Below, one piece after another: positions 9,263 to 18,865 of a DNA stretch of 64,000 bases; the stretch's first letter is position 1; each line of letters begins with the position of its first letter. A model generated the notes under the pieces. It was given only the letters and a program-made list of their open reading frames with translations. It was not told the origin of the DNA and ran no database searches. This DNA comes from Bradyrhizobium genomosp. I (2014) (GTDB taxonomy: Bacteria > Pseudomonadota > Alphaproteobacteria > Rhizobiales > Xanthobacteraceae): contig NZ_AJQE01000044.1 of assembly GCF_000261685.1 (NCBI RefSeq), positions 62,001 through 126,000 on the forward strand, given 5' to 3'. A program made the position numbers and the translations under genes.

Positions 9263-9796
9263 TTATCCGTTGTCCGTGCTGTTGCGCCCATGCTTTCCAT
9301 CGAGCTCCTGCTGCAATAAGGCGCCCACGGCATCGGCTGCAAACTCCAAATATGGCGCATCAAACGCCTGGTCGTCGCTGGGTTCACCATATCCCATAAC
9401 GAAGGTGCCGATCGGCTCGCGCTGACGGCCATAAACCGGGCGCGAACGCAATGACTTGATACCATGCGCAAGGCAGGTGGCGATGAAAAAGTCGCTAAAG
9501 CGGCTCTCCTTGTTCATGTCATGTATTGTGATGATCTCGTTTCCATCCATGGCAGCGGTACAGCAGCCAATGTAAGGAGGCCCCATTGGAAGATCTTTGA
9601 TGACCTCTTGAAAGGTGAGGGGCAGGCTTGGAAAAACCGAACGCTCAAGCTTTGAGTGATCAGAGCTTGCGATTGACACCCCGGCCCTGCAGCCGGGCAC
9701 CAAAGCTTCCACGCGCTTGCAAAGCGTGGCGATGTGCGCTCCGAGCGGTTCATCCGGCGTGTCGGACAGGAAGTATTGTTGTGTCAGCCGATCCAT
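9263..9796 (-). CDS. GAF-domain protein
   Basis: The product of about 177 residues is essentially a single GAF domain (residues 15-165), with the pattern GCRAGVSIA, then IGCCTAAMDGNEIITIHDM, then SLRSRPVYG and PIGTFVMGYGEP, which is the typical GAF ending. Starts are possible at ATG 9796, 9814 or 9832; none has a convincing ribosome-binding site, and 9796 fits the usual GAF length. It lies just upstream of the HWE kinase on the same strand (105 bp apart), so it may be co-transcribed and serve as an input module. Which small molecule it binds cannot be read from the sequence. Confidence 0.75.
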   Translation of the reverse strand: MDRLTQQYFLSDTPDEPLGAHIATLCKRVEALVPGCRAGVSIASSDHSKLERSVFPSLPLTFQEVIKDLPMGPPYIGCCTAAMDGNEIITIHDMNKESRFSDFFIATCLAHGIKSLRSRPVYGRQREPIGTFVMGYGEPSDDQAFDAPYLEFAADAVGALLQQELDGKHGRNSTDNG

Positions 9797-10292
9797 GGGA
9801 CAAATGTAGTACATTCTGCGCGGGTCGGCCATCCGTCGGCAGCTGTGGCTTATGTATTTAGAGGCTGCATCCCCGAACAATGCCCGCTTCCATGCTCCTG
9901 CCTCGTTCCTTAAGATCGGTGGTGCGATGGTCGCGGTGGAGGTTCGCGAAGCGCCATACCGGCGCGAAGGTCTTGGTGGCCGGGCTTCAACAGCTGCTCT
10001 TGAGGCGCGCAGCCGCCTTCCGAGTGACACGGCAGCGAAGACGTCTGGGTCAGCGGATGGGTTGGGAGCCGGTCGGCAAGCTCAAATCTACCAATCGCAA
10101 AATCGGTGCTGCACCTGCGAAGGTTTCTGCCTCGGTGGCCATTACCAGGACGGGTGACCGCAGAGTCGAGTGGAACCAAAGCCATACTGGGGCATTTATT
10201 GCAAATTCGCTTGGGGCGTCTCTTGAGACAATGCATTGATCTGATTCCCCCGAGCGAGTGCGTGGGAAGAATATCCCCGGAAGCGCTCGAAT
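9797..10292. other. Intergenic between GAF protein and PAS-GAF kinase
   Basis: No gene is recognisable among the overlapping short frames. At 10172-10196 there is a GGAAC-N16-CATT element on the plus strand, listed separately. Confidence 0.45.
10172..10196 (+). promoter_or_regulatory. Possible weak EcfG-type promoter
   Basis: GGAAC at 10172 is followed after 16 bases by CATT; the consensus is GGAAC-N16/17-CGTT, so the -10 has one mismatch. It lies about 100 bp before the start of the kinase gene at 10293. Confidence 0.3.
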
Positions 10293-12491
10293 ATGAATGA
10301 TGCCAGCTGGGAATTCAGGCCGGAGGCCATTACTGCCGCCGACTGGCGTCAGATCGTTCAGAGCGCAACCGACACGGCGATTATCACCACCAATCAGGCG
10401 GGCCTGGTGACGAGCTGGAACCAGGGTGCGTTCCGGCTGCTCGGCTGGACTGAGGAAGAAATGCTCGGCCAGACCCTCGCGCGGCTGTTCGAAGATTCGA
10501 GCCAGATCGATCGTGAATTCAGGGATGCCCGGGATCACGGCCTAGGTGGCGGCACCGAAGGCTGGCGGATCAAGAAGGGCGGCAGCCGACTGTGGGCTGT
10601 CGGCGAAATGACGCCCATTCGCGACGCGGCCGGCGAGATTACAGGATTCGTGAAGATTCTGCGCGACCGCACCCGGGCCAAGGTGGCGGAGGAGGCCGCC
10701 GCCGCCGAGCGTCGCGCGCTCGAAATCCTTAATCGAGCAGGATCGGCACTCGCGGCGGAGACAGACGTCCACAAGCTGGTTCAGATCGTCACTGATGCCG
10801 GCGTGGAGCTGTCGGGCGCCGAGTTCGGTGCCTTCTTCTACAATGTGCTCAATGAGCAGGGCGAGAGCTATATGCTCTACACCCTGTCGGGAGCGCCCAT
10901 TGAGGCGTTCTCCAAATTCCCGATGCCGCGCAACACCGCGGTATTCGCACCGACCTTCACCGGCGAGGGTATCGTCCGGTCCGACGACATCACCAAGGAC
11001 CCGCGTTACGGCAAGAACGCGCCTCGCAAAGGGATGCCGGAGGGCCATCTCCCTGTGCGGAGCTATCTCGCCGTCCCGGTCGTTTCACGAACCGGCGAGG
11101 TTTTTGGCGGACTGTTTTTCGGCCATGCTACGCCGGGCGTGTTCGACGAGCGCTCCGAAAGGGGATTGGTTGGTCTAGCGGCCGAAGCCGCGGTAGCGAT
11201 TGACAACGTAAGGCTCTCCGAGGCGGCCCAACGCGAAATTTCTGAACGCCGTCGTGCCGAAGAAGCGTTGCGAGAGCTAAATGCTACCCTCGAGCAGCAG
11301 GTTGCGGAACGGACAGCTCAGCTTAAAGCGAATGAGGAGGCGCTGCGGCAATCGCAGAAGATGGATGCGATCGGCCAGCTCACCGGCGGTGTCGCCCATG
11401 ATTTCAACAACCTCCTGCAGGTGATTATCGGCAACCTCGACACCATCCTGCGCAATGTCTCCAATGATGCACCGAGGTTGAAGAGAGCCGCCAATCAAGC
11501 GCTCAATGGCGCGCGGCGGGCGGCGGCCCTTACTCAGCGCTTGCTGGCCTTCTCGCGGCGTCAGCCGCTCGATCCGAAGCCGCTGAACGTGAACGGGTTG
11601 GTGACCAACCTTTCGGAAATGGTGCACCGAACGCTCGGTGAGATTGTCGCGGTCGAGACCGTGCTCGCCGCCGGTCTATGGCAGGTCGAAGCGGATGCCA
11701 ACGAGCTCGAGGCAGCGATCCTCAATCTGGCAGTTAACGCCCGCGACGCCATGCCGGACGGGGGCCGCCTTACCATCGAGACCGCCAACACCCACATCGA
11801 CGAGGCCTACGCAGCCAACTATGCCGAGGTGAGCCCTGGCCAGTATGTGTCCATCTCCATCTCGGACACAGGCCAGGGGATGAACGAGCAGACTTTGAGC
11901 AAAGCGTTCGAACCCTTTTACACCACAAAACCGGTCGGCAAAGGCACAGGCCTCGGCCTCAGCCAAGTCTATGGCTTTGTCAAGCAGTCTGCCGGCCACG
12001 TGAAAATTTATTCCGAAGTGGGACAGGGAACGACAGTCAAAATTTATCTTCCGCGACTTATGACCGTTGGCGCGGACGCCGAGAGCGGGGCAGATGCGAC
12101 GATCCCTGATGGTGATGGAGAGGAGACCATCCTAGTCCTTGAAGACGACGATGACGTCAGGACATATTCCGTCGAAATTCTGCGGGAGCTCGGCTATCGC
12201 GTGGTCGAAGCTCACGATGGGCCGTCCGCACTGCGACTGTTGGAACGCCAGGGCCGCGTGGACCTGCTGTTTACGGACGTCGTGCTGCCCGGCGGCCTGA
12301 CCGGCGCGCAGGTGGCTGAGCAGGCGCGCGGGTTGAAGCCTAATCTGAAGGTGTTGTTCACAACGGGTTATGCCCGCAACGCGATCATCCACCACGGTCG
12401 GCTGGACAAGGGCGTGCGGCTGATCACCAAGCCCTTCAGTTCTGCCGACTTGGCCGCTAGAATTCGGGATGTCCTGGATGACCGTTCCTAG
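10293..12491 (+). CDS. PAS-GAF hybrid histidine kinase with C-terminal receiver
   Basis: The 732-residue protein contains a PAS domain (about 15-135), a GAF domain (about 148-305, with GAFFYNV, PMPRNT and HLPVRSYLA), a coiled coil, a HisKA domain with His369 (AHDFNN), an HATPase_c domain (DTGQGMN, GTGLGLS) and a receiver with Asp662 (FTDVVLPGG). GAF and kinase parts match the broken kinase at 974-3004 closely, so the two are paralogues. Immediately downstream, about 355 bp away, is the KaiC-like gene. The protein is probably cytoplasmic: no membrane segment is seen. Its output partner is not encoded next to it. Confidence 0.9.
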   Translation: MNDASWEFRPEAITAADWRQIVQSATDTAIITTNQAGLVTSWNQGAFRLLGWTEEEMLGQTLARLFEDSSQIDREFRDARDHGLGGGTEGWRIKKGGSRLWAVGEMTPIRDAAGEITGFVKILRDRTRAKVAEEAAAAERRALEILNRAGSALAAETDVHKLVQIVTDAGVELSGAEFGAFFYNVLNEQGESYMLYTLSGAPIEAFSKFPMPRNTAVFAPTFTGEGIVRSDDITKDPRYGKNAPRKGMPEGHLPVRSYLAVPVVSRTGEVFGGLFFGHATPGVFDERSERGLVGLAAEAAVAIDNVRLSEAAQREISERRRAEEALRELNATLEQQVAERTAQLKANEEALRQSQKMDAIGQLTGGVAHDFNNLLQVIIGNLDTILRNVSNDAPRLKRAANQALNGARRAAALTQRLLAFSRRQPLDPKPLNVNGLVTNLSEMVHRTLGEIVAVETVLAAGLWQVEADANELEAAILNLAVNARDAMPDGGRLTIETANTHIDEAYAANYAEVSPGQYVSISISDTGQGMNEQTLSKAFEPFYTTKPVGKGTGLGLSQVYGFVKQSAGHVKIYSEVGQGTTVKIYLPRLMTVGADAESGADATIPDGDGEETILVLEDDDDVRTYSVEILRELGYRVVEAHDGPSALRLLERQGRVDLLFTDVVLPGGLTGAQVAEQARGLKPNLKVLFTTGYARNAIIHHGRLDKGVRLITKPFSSADLAARIRDVLDDRS

Positions 12492-12846
12492 AGGCTAAGA
12501 AGGAGTTATTTCCTTGGATCGCCACGCTATTTGAGAAGGTCGTTATGGAAGTAGGTGTGTCCACGTCAAACGCAGTCGAGACGGTGCTGGAGCGTGCGCT
12601 CGGCGCCGTGCTGGCCGGCGGCTGGCTGATGCGGTCGCGGACGACAACGCGTCAGCCACCCTCAATCGCATGGCCGAAGAATACGACGGGAAGGCGGCGG
12701 AGCTGCTCGCCGAAAAGCGCTCCACAATTAGCGGCGATGTGAACGGACACGTCCACCGCCGGCAGAGGGAAAGGGTTGTCGAAGCCCAGATACTGCTAGT
12801 GGCGGCTCTCGTTCTCGTTGTGGTGGACCTCATTTGGAAAGTTGCG
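12492..12846. other. Intergenic with a decayed small-protein gene
   Basis: In the frame read from about 12601 the sequence translates to RRLADAVADDNASATLNRMAEEYDGKAAEL without a usable start for the first part; that string resembles small helical proteins common in Bradyrhizobium-type genomes. The 5' part of the gene seems to be in another frame (ATG 12545). I read it as a degraded small gene; the ATG at 12670 opens in frame with kaiC but has no good ribosome-binding site. Confidence 0.4.
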
Positions 12847-14340
12847 ATGGTTACTCAAACCTTATCTGAACGACTGGCAAGTTCGGGCGTGCCGGGCCTC
12901 GACGAGGTCTTGATTGGCGGTCTGGAGCGCGAGAACCTCTATCTGATCGAGGGTACGCCAGGGTCTGGGAAAACAACACTGGCGATGCAGTTCCTCATCG
13001 AGGGTGCCCGCCACGGTGAAGGGACGCTCTACATCACCCTTTCCGAAAGCGAGCAGGAGCTACGTAAGACCGCCGCCAGTCACGGATGGTCCCTGGAGGG
13101 GGTCACCATTCTTCAGGTCATACCGCTCGAGGCAGATCCCGACCAGCAGCAGGGCTTACTGCATCCGTCGGAGGTGGAGCTCGGCCACACCATCAAGTTG
13201 ATAATGGACAAAATCGACCAGGAGAAGCCGGCGCGTTTGGTGATCGACGCTCTTACCGAGCTTCGGCTCCTCGCTGAGGACTCGTTCAATTACCGTCGCC
13301 AGATCCTGACTCTGAAGCGCTTCTTTTCGGAGCGGGACTGCACGGTGCTGGCTTTGGACGATCTCACGGAGACCGTCCCGGGGCTGCACCTGCACAGTGT
13401 CGTTCATGGCGTGTTCAGCCTCGAACAGCGCCGGATGGAATACGGCGCGGTACGCCGGCGGCTGTCAATCATCAAGCTGCGTGGCGTAGACTTTCGCAGC
13501 GGCTATCATGACTACATCATACAGACAGGGGGCCTGCGAGTGTTTCCCAGCCTGGTCGCGGCCCAGCATAAGGCGAGCTTTCACAGCGATCCCATTTCCA
13601 GCGAAAAGCCGGAACTGGATGCCCTGCTCGGTGATGCGCTTCGTCGCGGGACCAGTACCTTGCTGATTGGACCGTCCGGTGTCGGGAAATCTACCCTCGC
13701 GATCCAGATCGCCCTGGCCGCGGCGAAACGCGAAGAGCGCGCCGCCCTGTTCGCGTTCGATGAAAGCTACCGCACCGCCGCGGACCGTGGGCGGCGGCTG
13801 GGGCTCGACCTCGACGCCCCCAAGGAAGCCGGCCGGCTATCATGGACCGACCTCAGCCCGACTACGCTGTCGCCTGGCGAGTTCGTTTCCGAGGTCCAAC
13901 GGGAAGTCGCCGCGGGCGCCCGGGTCGTGGTCATCGACAGCCTGAACAGCTACATCGCCTCGATGCCTCAGGAACAGGCGCTAATCTTGCATATGCACGA
14001 ATTGCTCACCTATCTGGGAAATCAGGGAATCGTGACGATCCTGATCCTCGCCCAACACGGACTAGTCGGCGAGACTCACGTTCCGTTGGATCTCAGTTTC
14101 ATGGCGGACACGATCGTGCTGCTGCGCTACTTCGAAGCCGAGGGACAAGTTCGAAAGGCAGTGTCGGTTTTGAAGAGCCGGGCCGGCGAGCACGAAACCA
14201 CAATCCGGGAGTATACGCTGTCATCGAAGACCGGCGTGACCGTAGGCGAGCCGCTGCGAGGTTTTCAAGGCGTGCTCACCGGGGTGCCGAGGTTCGTCGG
14301 GACGCGCGAGGCGTTGGCAGAATCCAGCGATGATGAATAG
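12847..14340 (+). CDS. KaiC-like RecA-superfamily ATPase (two KaiC domains)
   Basis: Starting at ATG 12847 (GGAAAG five bases upstream), 497 residues form a tandem KaiC-type double ATPase. Domain 1 has Walker A GTPGSGKT at 36-43 and a Walker B-like LVIDALTEL; domain 2 has Walker A GPSGVGKS near 275-282 and Walker B VVIDSLNSY. Typical KaiC phrasing is present (GVPGLDE, FLIEGARHGE, LKSRAGEHE). The length is close to cyanobacterial KaiC (about 520). No kaiA or kaiB gene is in the window. The stop codon overlaps the start of a kinase gene by 11 bp, so the ATPase and the kinase are translationally coupled and probably work together. In non-cyanobacteria such proteins are tied to timing or stress responses; the role here is inferred. 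Confidence 0.88.
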   Translation: MVTQTLSERLASSGVPGLDEVLIGGLERENLYLIEGTPGSGKTTLAMQFLIEGARHGEGTLYITLSESEQELRKTAASHGWSLEGVTILQVIPLEADPDQQQGLLHPSEVELGHTIKLIMDKIDQEKPARLVIDALTELRLLAEDSFNYRRQILTLKRFFSERDCTVLALDDLTETVPGLHLHSVVHGVFSLEQRRMEYGAVRRRLSIIKLRGVDFRSGYHDYIIQTGGLRVFPSLVAAQHKASFHSDPISSEKPELDALLGDALRRGTSTLLIGPSGVGKSTLAIQIALAAAKREERAALFAFDESYRTAADRGRRLGLDLDAPKEAGRLSWTDLSPTTLSPGEFVSEVQREVAAGARVVVIDSLNSYIASMPQEQALILHMHELLTYLGNQGIVTILILAQHGLVGETHVPLDLSFMADTIVLLRYFEAEGQVRKAVSVLKSRAGEHETTIREYTLSSKTGVTVGEPLRGFQGVLTGVPRFVGTREALAESSDDE

Positions 14341-16042
14341 CGGCATTGAACGGCCTACACTACGTATCCTGATCCTCGCTCCCTCCGGCCGGGACGCGCC
14401 GACCGTGGCCGATGTCATCGCGAAGGCCAGCATGCATCCGCATACGTGCGCGACACTGGAGTCGCTCTGCGTCGAGATTGCCGATGGAGCCGGCGCCATC
14501 CTGCTCGCCGAAGAAGCGCTGAAGGAGCAGGACGCCATCGACCGGCTTCATCGTACGCTCGGGAAACAATCCGCTTGGTCTGAACTTCCGGTCCTGCTGA
14601 TCGCCAAGGCCAACGGACGCGGCCCGACGCGCCCCGCCGCTGAACGGATTGGCGATTATCGCAATATCGTCATGCTGGAGCGGCCGTTGCGTTCGGCTTC
14701 GCTCATCAGCGCGTTGCAATCGGCCTTGACGGCGCGCCGGCGTCAGTACGAGATCCGGGATCACCTCTTGGAGCGCGCCCGGCAGGAAGCGGAGCTTCGC
14801 CGCCTGAATGAGACCCTGGAGCAACGCGTGCAAGCGCGCACGTGCGAACTGCAGGAGGCTTTGCAAGAGCTTCAGAAAGCGATGCGCGAACGCGAGGAAG
14901 CTCAGCGCGCGCTCGCTCAGGCGCAGAAGACGGAGGCGATCGGCCAATTGACCGGCGGTATTGCCCACGACTTCAACAACCTCCTGATGGTCATCAGTGG
15001 CGGCCTTGACATGCTCGAGCGCTCAGCGGACCTGGAGCGGCGGCGAAAGCTGATCACAGCCATGCGCCAAGCTGCTGGGCGGGGCGAGGCGCTCACCCGT
15101 CAGCTACTCGCCTTTGCCCGGCGGATGACGCTGGCTCCCGAGCCTGTCAGCTTGCGAAACCTGATCGACGGCATGCGCATCCTGGTAGGCGGCGCGCTTC
15201 GCGGTGATATCACAGTCGAGGTGGATTTGGACCCTCAGCTCTGGCCGGTTCTCGCCGATCCCGGGCAGCTTGAACTGGCGCTTCTCAATCTGGCTGTGAA
15301 TGCGAGGGATGCGATGCCTTCCGGTGGGGTGCTCACGCTCGCCGCCTCCAATGAGCGGCTTGACGGATCGCACGCGAACGGCGCCCAGGGCGAGTTCGTG
15401 CGCATTGAGGTCCAGGACACCGGTACAGGCATTCCGCCGGAGATCATGGATCGCATATTCGATCCATTTTTCACAACCAAGGCAGTCGACAAAGGTACGG
15501 GACTGGGCCTCAGCCAAGTTTATGGGTTTGCCAGCCAATCGGGCGGCCACATCGAAGTCCATAGTCATGTAGGACAGGGTACAACCTTCATTTTGCACCT
15601 TCCACGGGCAGCAACGGCCTTGGCCGAGACCCAGCCGGAGCAGTCGTCAGCCCCAAGCGATCGCCTCGCGCAGGACGGTCGCAAGGTGCTTGTCGTTGAG
15701 GACAACGACGATGTCGCCGAACTTGCGATGGAGATGATGACGACCCTCGGCTTCGTTGTAGAGCGCGTTGCTAACGCGAGAGAAGCACTCGCTAAGCTTG
15801 CAGCCGATGGCCGAGACGTGGATCTTGTATTCTCGGATGTTGTGATGCCCGGCGGGATGAATGGTGTCGATCTGGCGCGTGAGCTGAAGAGGCTGAGGCC
15901 TGGACTGCCGGTGTTGCTGACCTCAGGCTATTCGGACGCCGTTCGCGAGTTGGATCCCAGCGAAGGTCTGCCGCTGATCGCGAAGCCTTATCGGCTTGAA
16001 ACTCTGCAAGGCGCCTTGCGCGAATTCGCCGGCTTCGCTTGA
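14330..16042 (+). CDS. Histidine kinase with N-terminal pseudo-receiver-like region and C-terminal receiver, coupled to KaiC
   Basis: The 570-residue product begins inside the kaiC-like gene (ATGATG at the overlap). Residues 10-135 look like a degenerate response-regulator fold ([12 protein letters not shown] start, [15 protein letters not shown]) that lacks a clear phospho-acceptor Asp. A long coiled coil (145-205) is followed by HisKA with His about 213 (AHDFNN), HATPase_c (NARDAMP, DTGTGIP, GTGLGLS) and a C-terminal receiver with Asp about 503 (FSDVVMPGG). The layout resembles the other hybrid kinases here but with a new input module. The obvious inference is that the input region reads the KaiC-like protein. 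No DNA-binding response regulator is adjacent. Confidence 0.88.
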   Translation: MMNSGIERPTLRILILAPSGRDAPTVADVIAKASMHPHTCATLESLCVEIADGAGAILLAEEALKEQDAIDRLHRTLGKQSAWSELPVLLIAKANGRGPTRPAAERIGDYRNIVMLERPLRSASLISALQSALTARRRQYEIRDHLLERARQEAELRRLNETLEQRVQARTCELQEALQELQKAMREREEAQRALAQAQKTEAIGQLTGGIAHDFNNLLMVISGGLDMLERSADLERRRKLITAMRQAAGRGEALTRQLLAFARRMTLAPEPVSLRNLIDGMRILVGGALRGDITVEVDLDPQLWPVLADPGQLELALLNLAVNARDAMPSGGVLTLAASNERLDGSHANGAQGEFVRIEVQDTGTGIPPEIMDRIFDPFFTTKAVDKGTGLGLSQVYGFASQSGGHIEVHSHVGQGTTFILHLPRAATALAETQPEQSSAPSDRLAQDGRKVLVVEDNDDVAELAMEMMTTLGFVVERVANAREALAKLAADGRDVDLVFSDVVMPGGMNGVDLARELKRLRPGLPVLLTSGYSDAVRELDPSEGLPLIAKPYRLETLQGALREFAGFA

Positions 16043-16256
16043 GTAGGTTGGCGGCAGGGAAAAAAGCTGAGCGCGCCATGTACGGCTCCAGATCGCCAGC
16101 TGGCATTGGCGGCGTTGGGATCATTCCGGGAAGCGCGAGCGAGGCGCTCGCCAAAGCCGCGCTTGTTTGTCGACGCTAGACTAGCTAAACCAAAGCGCGG
16201 GCAGAGAGCGCCTTGGCGTTGCAGCGGCGCCGATTTTTGATCGGGGCCGCAAGGAT

Positions 16257-18494
16257 CTAGCCAGACAGGGGCGTTTCGGCAACGTCGAGCAACGCCCCAA
16301 GGCCTTGCCGCAGGCGACGCGTGGCCGTGTTCTCGGTCGCAAGGCCGAATACGGCCAGCGATCGTCCGGTCGCTTCGTAAGCGTGCCCGAACTCGAACGT
16401 AGGCATCTGTGTGTCCGGCTGATTGGTGTCGATCAGCCCCAACCAGCGGCTTCCGTCGGTGACGGGGGGAAGTGTGAAGTTCACGACGTCGTAATGAGCG
16501 TTGTAGACCAGAAGCATGGTCGCATCGGAACCACGGCGCTTGATGCCGGTCTCCTGGGCGCGTCCGTCGAGCAGCATGCCAAAGCACTTGGCGTTGCCGT
16601 CTTGCCATTGCTCATCGGTCATCTCCTTGCCGGAGGGGGACAGCCAGGTCACGTCCTTGACGTCGAGCTCTTCATTGTGGGAGCCGACCAGGAAGCGGCT
16701 GCGGTAGAGGATCGGGAAGGCTTTGCGCGTCGCGATCAGCTTGCGCGTGAATTCGCGCAGATTGCGGCCGTTGGCCGTGATCCCCATCCAGTCGAGCCAA
16801 GTGGTCTCGTTGTCCTGGGCATAGGCGTTGTTGTTGCCGTTCTGAGTGTGCCCGAATTCATCTCCCGCAAGAAGCATTGGCGTACCGTGGGATAGCAACA
16901 TCGTGGCGAGCAGGTTCCGCTTCTGTCGTTCGCGCAGCGCATTGATGTCGGGATCGTCGGTCGGCCCCTCGGCCCCGCAATTCCAGGAATGATTGTTGCT
17001 GTGCCCGTCGCGATTGTCCTCGCCATTCGCCTCGTTGTGCTTGTCGTTGTACGAGACGAGGTCGTTGAGGTTGAAGCCGTCATGAGCCGTGACGAAGTTG
17101 ACGCTGGACCAAGGCCGCCGTCCGCGCTTGTTGAAGAGATCGCCGGACCCTGACACGCGCTTGGCAAGCTCTGCCAACGTCCCTTCATCGCCCTTCCAGA
17201 AGGCGCGCACGGTATCCCTGAATTTGTCGTTCCACTCGGCCCAGCCGGGCGGGAACTGGCCGACTTGGTAGCCACCGGGCCCAATGTCCCAGGGCTCTGC
17301 GATCAGCTTGACGCTGGACAGCACCGGATCCTGGCGGCAGGCGTCGAGGAAGCCGCCGCCTTCGTCGAAGCCATAGGGCTCTCGCGCGAGGATCGTGGCG
17401 AGGTCGAAGCGGAAGCCGTCGACCCGCATCTCCGTGGCCCAATAGCGCAGGGAATCCGCAACCAGCTGCAGCACCCGCGGATGCGACAGGTTCACCGTGT
17501 TTCCGGTGCCGGTATCGTTGATGTAGTAGCGCTTCTGGTCCGGCAGCAGGCGATAATAGCTGGCGTTGTCGATGCCCTTGAACGACAGCGTCGGGCCGAG
17601 CTCGTTGCCTTCCGCGGTGTGGTTGTAGACGACGTCCAGGATGACCTCGATTCCATGGGCGTGGAACTGGTTGACCATTTCCTTGAATTCGTTCGCGAAT
17701 GGCGTCTTTAGGTAACGCGGCTCCGGGGCGAAGAATCCGATGGAATTGTAGCCCCAGTAATTGCGCAGGCCTTTGTCGACCAGGTAGCTGTCGTCAACGA
17801 AGGCATGGATCGGCAGCAGCTCCGCGCTGGTGATCCCGAGCGAGCGAAGATAGGAGGGAATCTCCGAATGCGCTAGGCCCGAGAATGTGCCGCGATCCGC
17901 CTCGGGAACGAGCGGATGCCGCTGGGTGAACCCCTTCACGTGCATTTCGTAGACGATCGCGCGCTCCCACGGCACTTCGGGCTTGCGCGCCGCACCCCAG
18001 GTGAACGCGGGGTCGATGACGCGGCACTTCTGCATCAAAGGTGCGCTGTCGCGCTCGTCGTAAGACAGATCCTTGTCTGCGTGATCGAGCTGGTAGCCGA
18101 ACAGTTCGGGTCCCCAGCGCAGTTGCCCAACCAGCTGCTTGGCATAAGGATCGAGCAGGAGCTTGTTGGGATTGAAGCGGTGCCCGGTGTCGGGCTCGTA
18201 AGGACCATGGACGCGATAGCCGTAGACGGTGCCGGGACGGGCAGCGGGCAGATAGCCGTGCCAGACCTCATCGGTATATTCCGGCAGCTCGATCCGCTCG
18301 ATCTCGGTTTCACCGTCGTCGTCGAACAGGCAGAGCTCGACCTTGGTAGCGTGGGCCGAGAATAGCGCGAAGTTGACGCCAAGGCCGTCCCAGGTAGCGC
18401 CAAGCGGAAACGGTTTGCCCTCCGTGATCCGGGAACGGCGCAGGCTCGACGCCGCCCGCGTCAGGGCGTCGTCCGATTGCGTTTTTTGGTCCAT
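16257..18494 (-). CDS. glgX: Glycogen debranching enzyme GlgX
   Basis: The 745-residue protein is a GH13 isoamylase-type enzyme that hydrolyses alpha-1,6 branches of phosphorylase-trimmed glycogen. An N-terminal CBM48-like domain (about 25-130; FPLGATWDGLGVNFALFS) precedes the catalytic barrel with conserved regions DVVYNHT, DGFRFDLA (nucleophile Asp), IAEPWD (acid Glu) and TAHDGF (third Asp), and the GlgX-typical NNAYAQDNE stretch. Length and order are normal. It is the last gene of a minus-strand group glgA - glycosyltransferase - DUF3606 - glgX. Neither glgB, glgC nor glgP is within the window. Confidence 0.95.
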   Translation of the reverse strand: MDQKTQSDDALTRAASSLRRSRITEGKPFPLGATWDGLGVNFALFSAHATKVELCLFDDDGETEIERIELPEYTDEVWHGYLPAARPGTVYGYRVHGPYEPDTGHRFNPNKLLLDPYAKQLVGQLRWGPELFGYQLDHADKDLSYDERDSAPLMQKCRVIDPAFTWGAARKPEVPWERAIVYEMHVKGFTQRHPLVPEADRGTFSGLAHSEIPSYLRSLGITSAELLPIHAFVDDSYLVDKGLRNYWGYNSIGFFAPEPRYLKTPFANEFKEMVNQFHAHGIEVILDVVYNHTAEGNELGPTLSFKGIDNASYYRLLPDQKRYYINDTGTGNTVNLSHPRVLQLVADSLRYWATEMRVDGFRFDLATILAREPYGFDEGGGFLDACRQDPVLSSVKLIAEPWDIGPGGYQVGQFPPGWAEWNDKFRDTVRAFWKGDEGTLAELAKRVSGSGDLFNKRGRRPWSSVNFVTAHDGFNLNDLVSYNDKHNEANGEDNRDGHSNNHSWNCGAEGPTDDPDINALRERQKRNLLATMLLSHGTPMLLAGDEFGHTQNGNNNAYAQDNETTWLDWMGITANGRNLREFTRKLIATRKAFPILYRSRFLVGSHNEELDVKDVTWLSPSGKEMTDEQWQDGNAKCFGMLLDGRAQETGIKRRGSDATMLLVYNAHYDVVNFTLPPVTDGSRWLGLIDTNQPDTQMPTFEFGHAYEATGRSLAVFGLATENTATRRLRQGLGALLDVAETPLSG

Positions 18495-18516
18495 TTTTGC
18501 CCCCGATGCAATCCGC

Positions 18517-18798
18517 TCAGGATGTCGGCGCTACTGTGGGTATCTCAACCCCGGCCTGCTCTGTGGCCGCAGCCGAGGCGATCACTGCCGCGGGAGGCAC
18601 CTCGGCCGGCTTCGGCAGGGCGACGGCGCGCTGCTGGGCGGCTTCCTTGCTGATCGCGGCGATCGAGTTTCCAATCCGCCCGACGATGGCGGTCAGCTCG
18701 GCATCGGAAAGGCCAAGACGCTTTCTGACGAGCCGCATCTGAATGCGATCGGTCAGGTCGAGCTTGTTGCGAATAGGCTTGGGGATCGAGCGGCGCAT
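18517..18798 (-). CDS. DUF3606-type small protein
   Basis: This 93-residue protein starts at ATG 18798 with AGGAG eight bases upstream. Its first 55 residues follow the DUF3606 pattern (LDLTDRIQMRLVRKRLGLSDAEL, then VGRIGNSIAAI), with an Ala/Pro-rich tail of about 40 residues. The family is small, soluble and of unknown function, and is frequent in rhizobia. It lies between the glycosyltransferase and glgX genes, and a GGAAC-N16-GGTT element sits about 25 bp upstream, so it may be stress-induced together with glgX. A second DUF3606 protein lies at 63619-63807. Confidence 0.8.
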   Translation of the reverse strand: MRRSIPKPIRNKLDLTDRIQMRLVRKRLGLSDAELTAIVGRIGNSIAAISKEAAQQRAVALPKPAEVPPAAVIASAAATEQAGVEIPTVAPTS

Positions 18799-18823
18799 GG
18801 CGGCTACTCCTGTGTGTTGTCGT

Positions 18824-18848
18824 AACCGCTGCTAGCGCATTCCGTTCC
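18824..18848 (-). promoter_or_regulatory. EcfG-type promoter candidate for DUF3606-glgX
   Basis: Read on the minus strand, GGAAC (18848-18844) is followed after 16 bases by GGTT (18827-18824). This matches the alphaproteobacterial EcfG consensus GGAAC-N16/17-CGTT except for the first -10 base. It is placed correctly for transcription of the DUF3606 gene starting at 18798. Confidence 0.55.
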
Positions 18849-18865
18849 GACACGGGCCAAGGATC

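Noticed and set aside
9852..10239. Plus-strand frames in the gap before the PAS-GAF kinase
   Set aside because: High-GC noise: Arg-rich without secondary-structure pattern and without a start signal.
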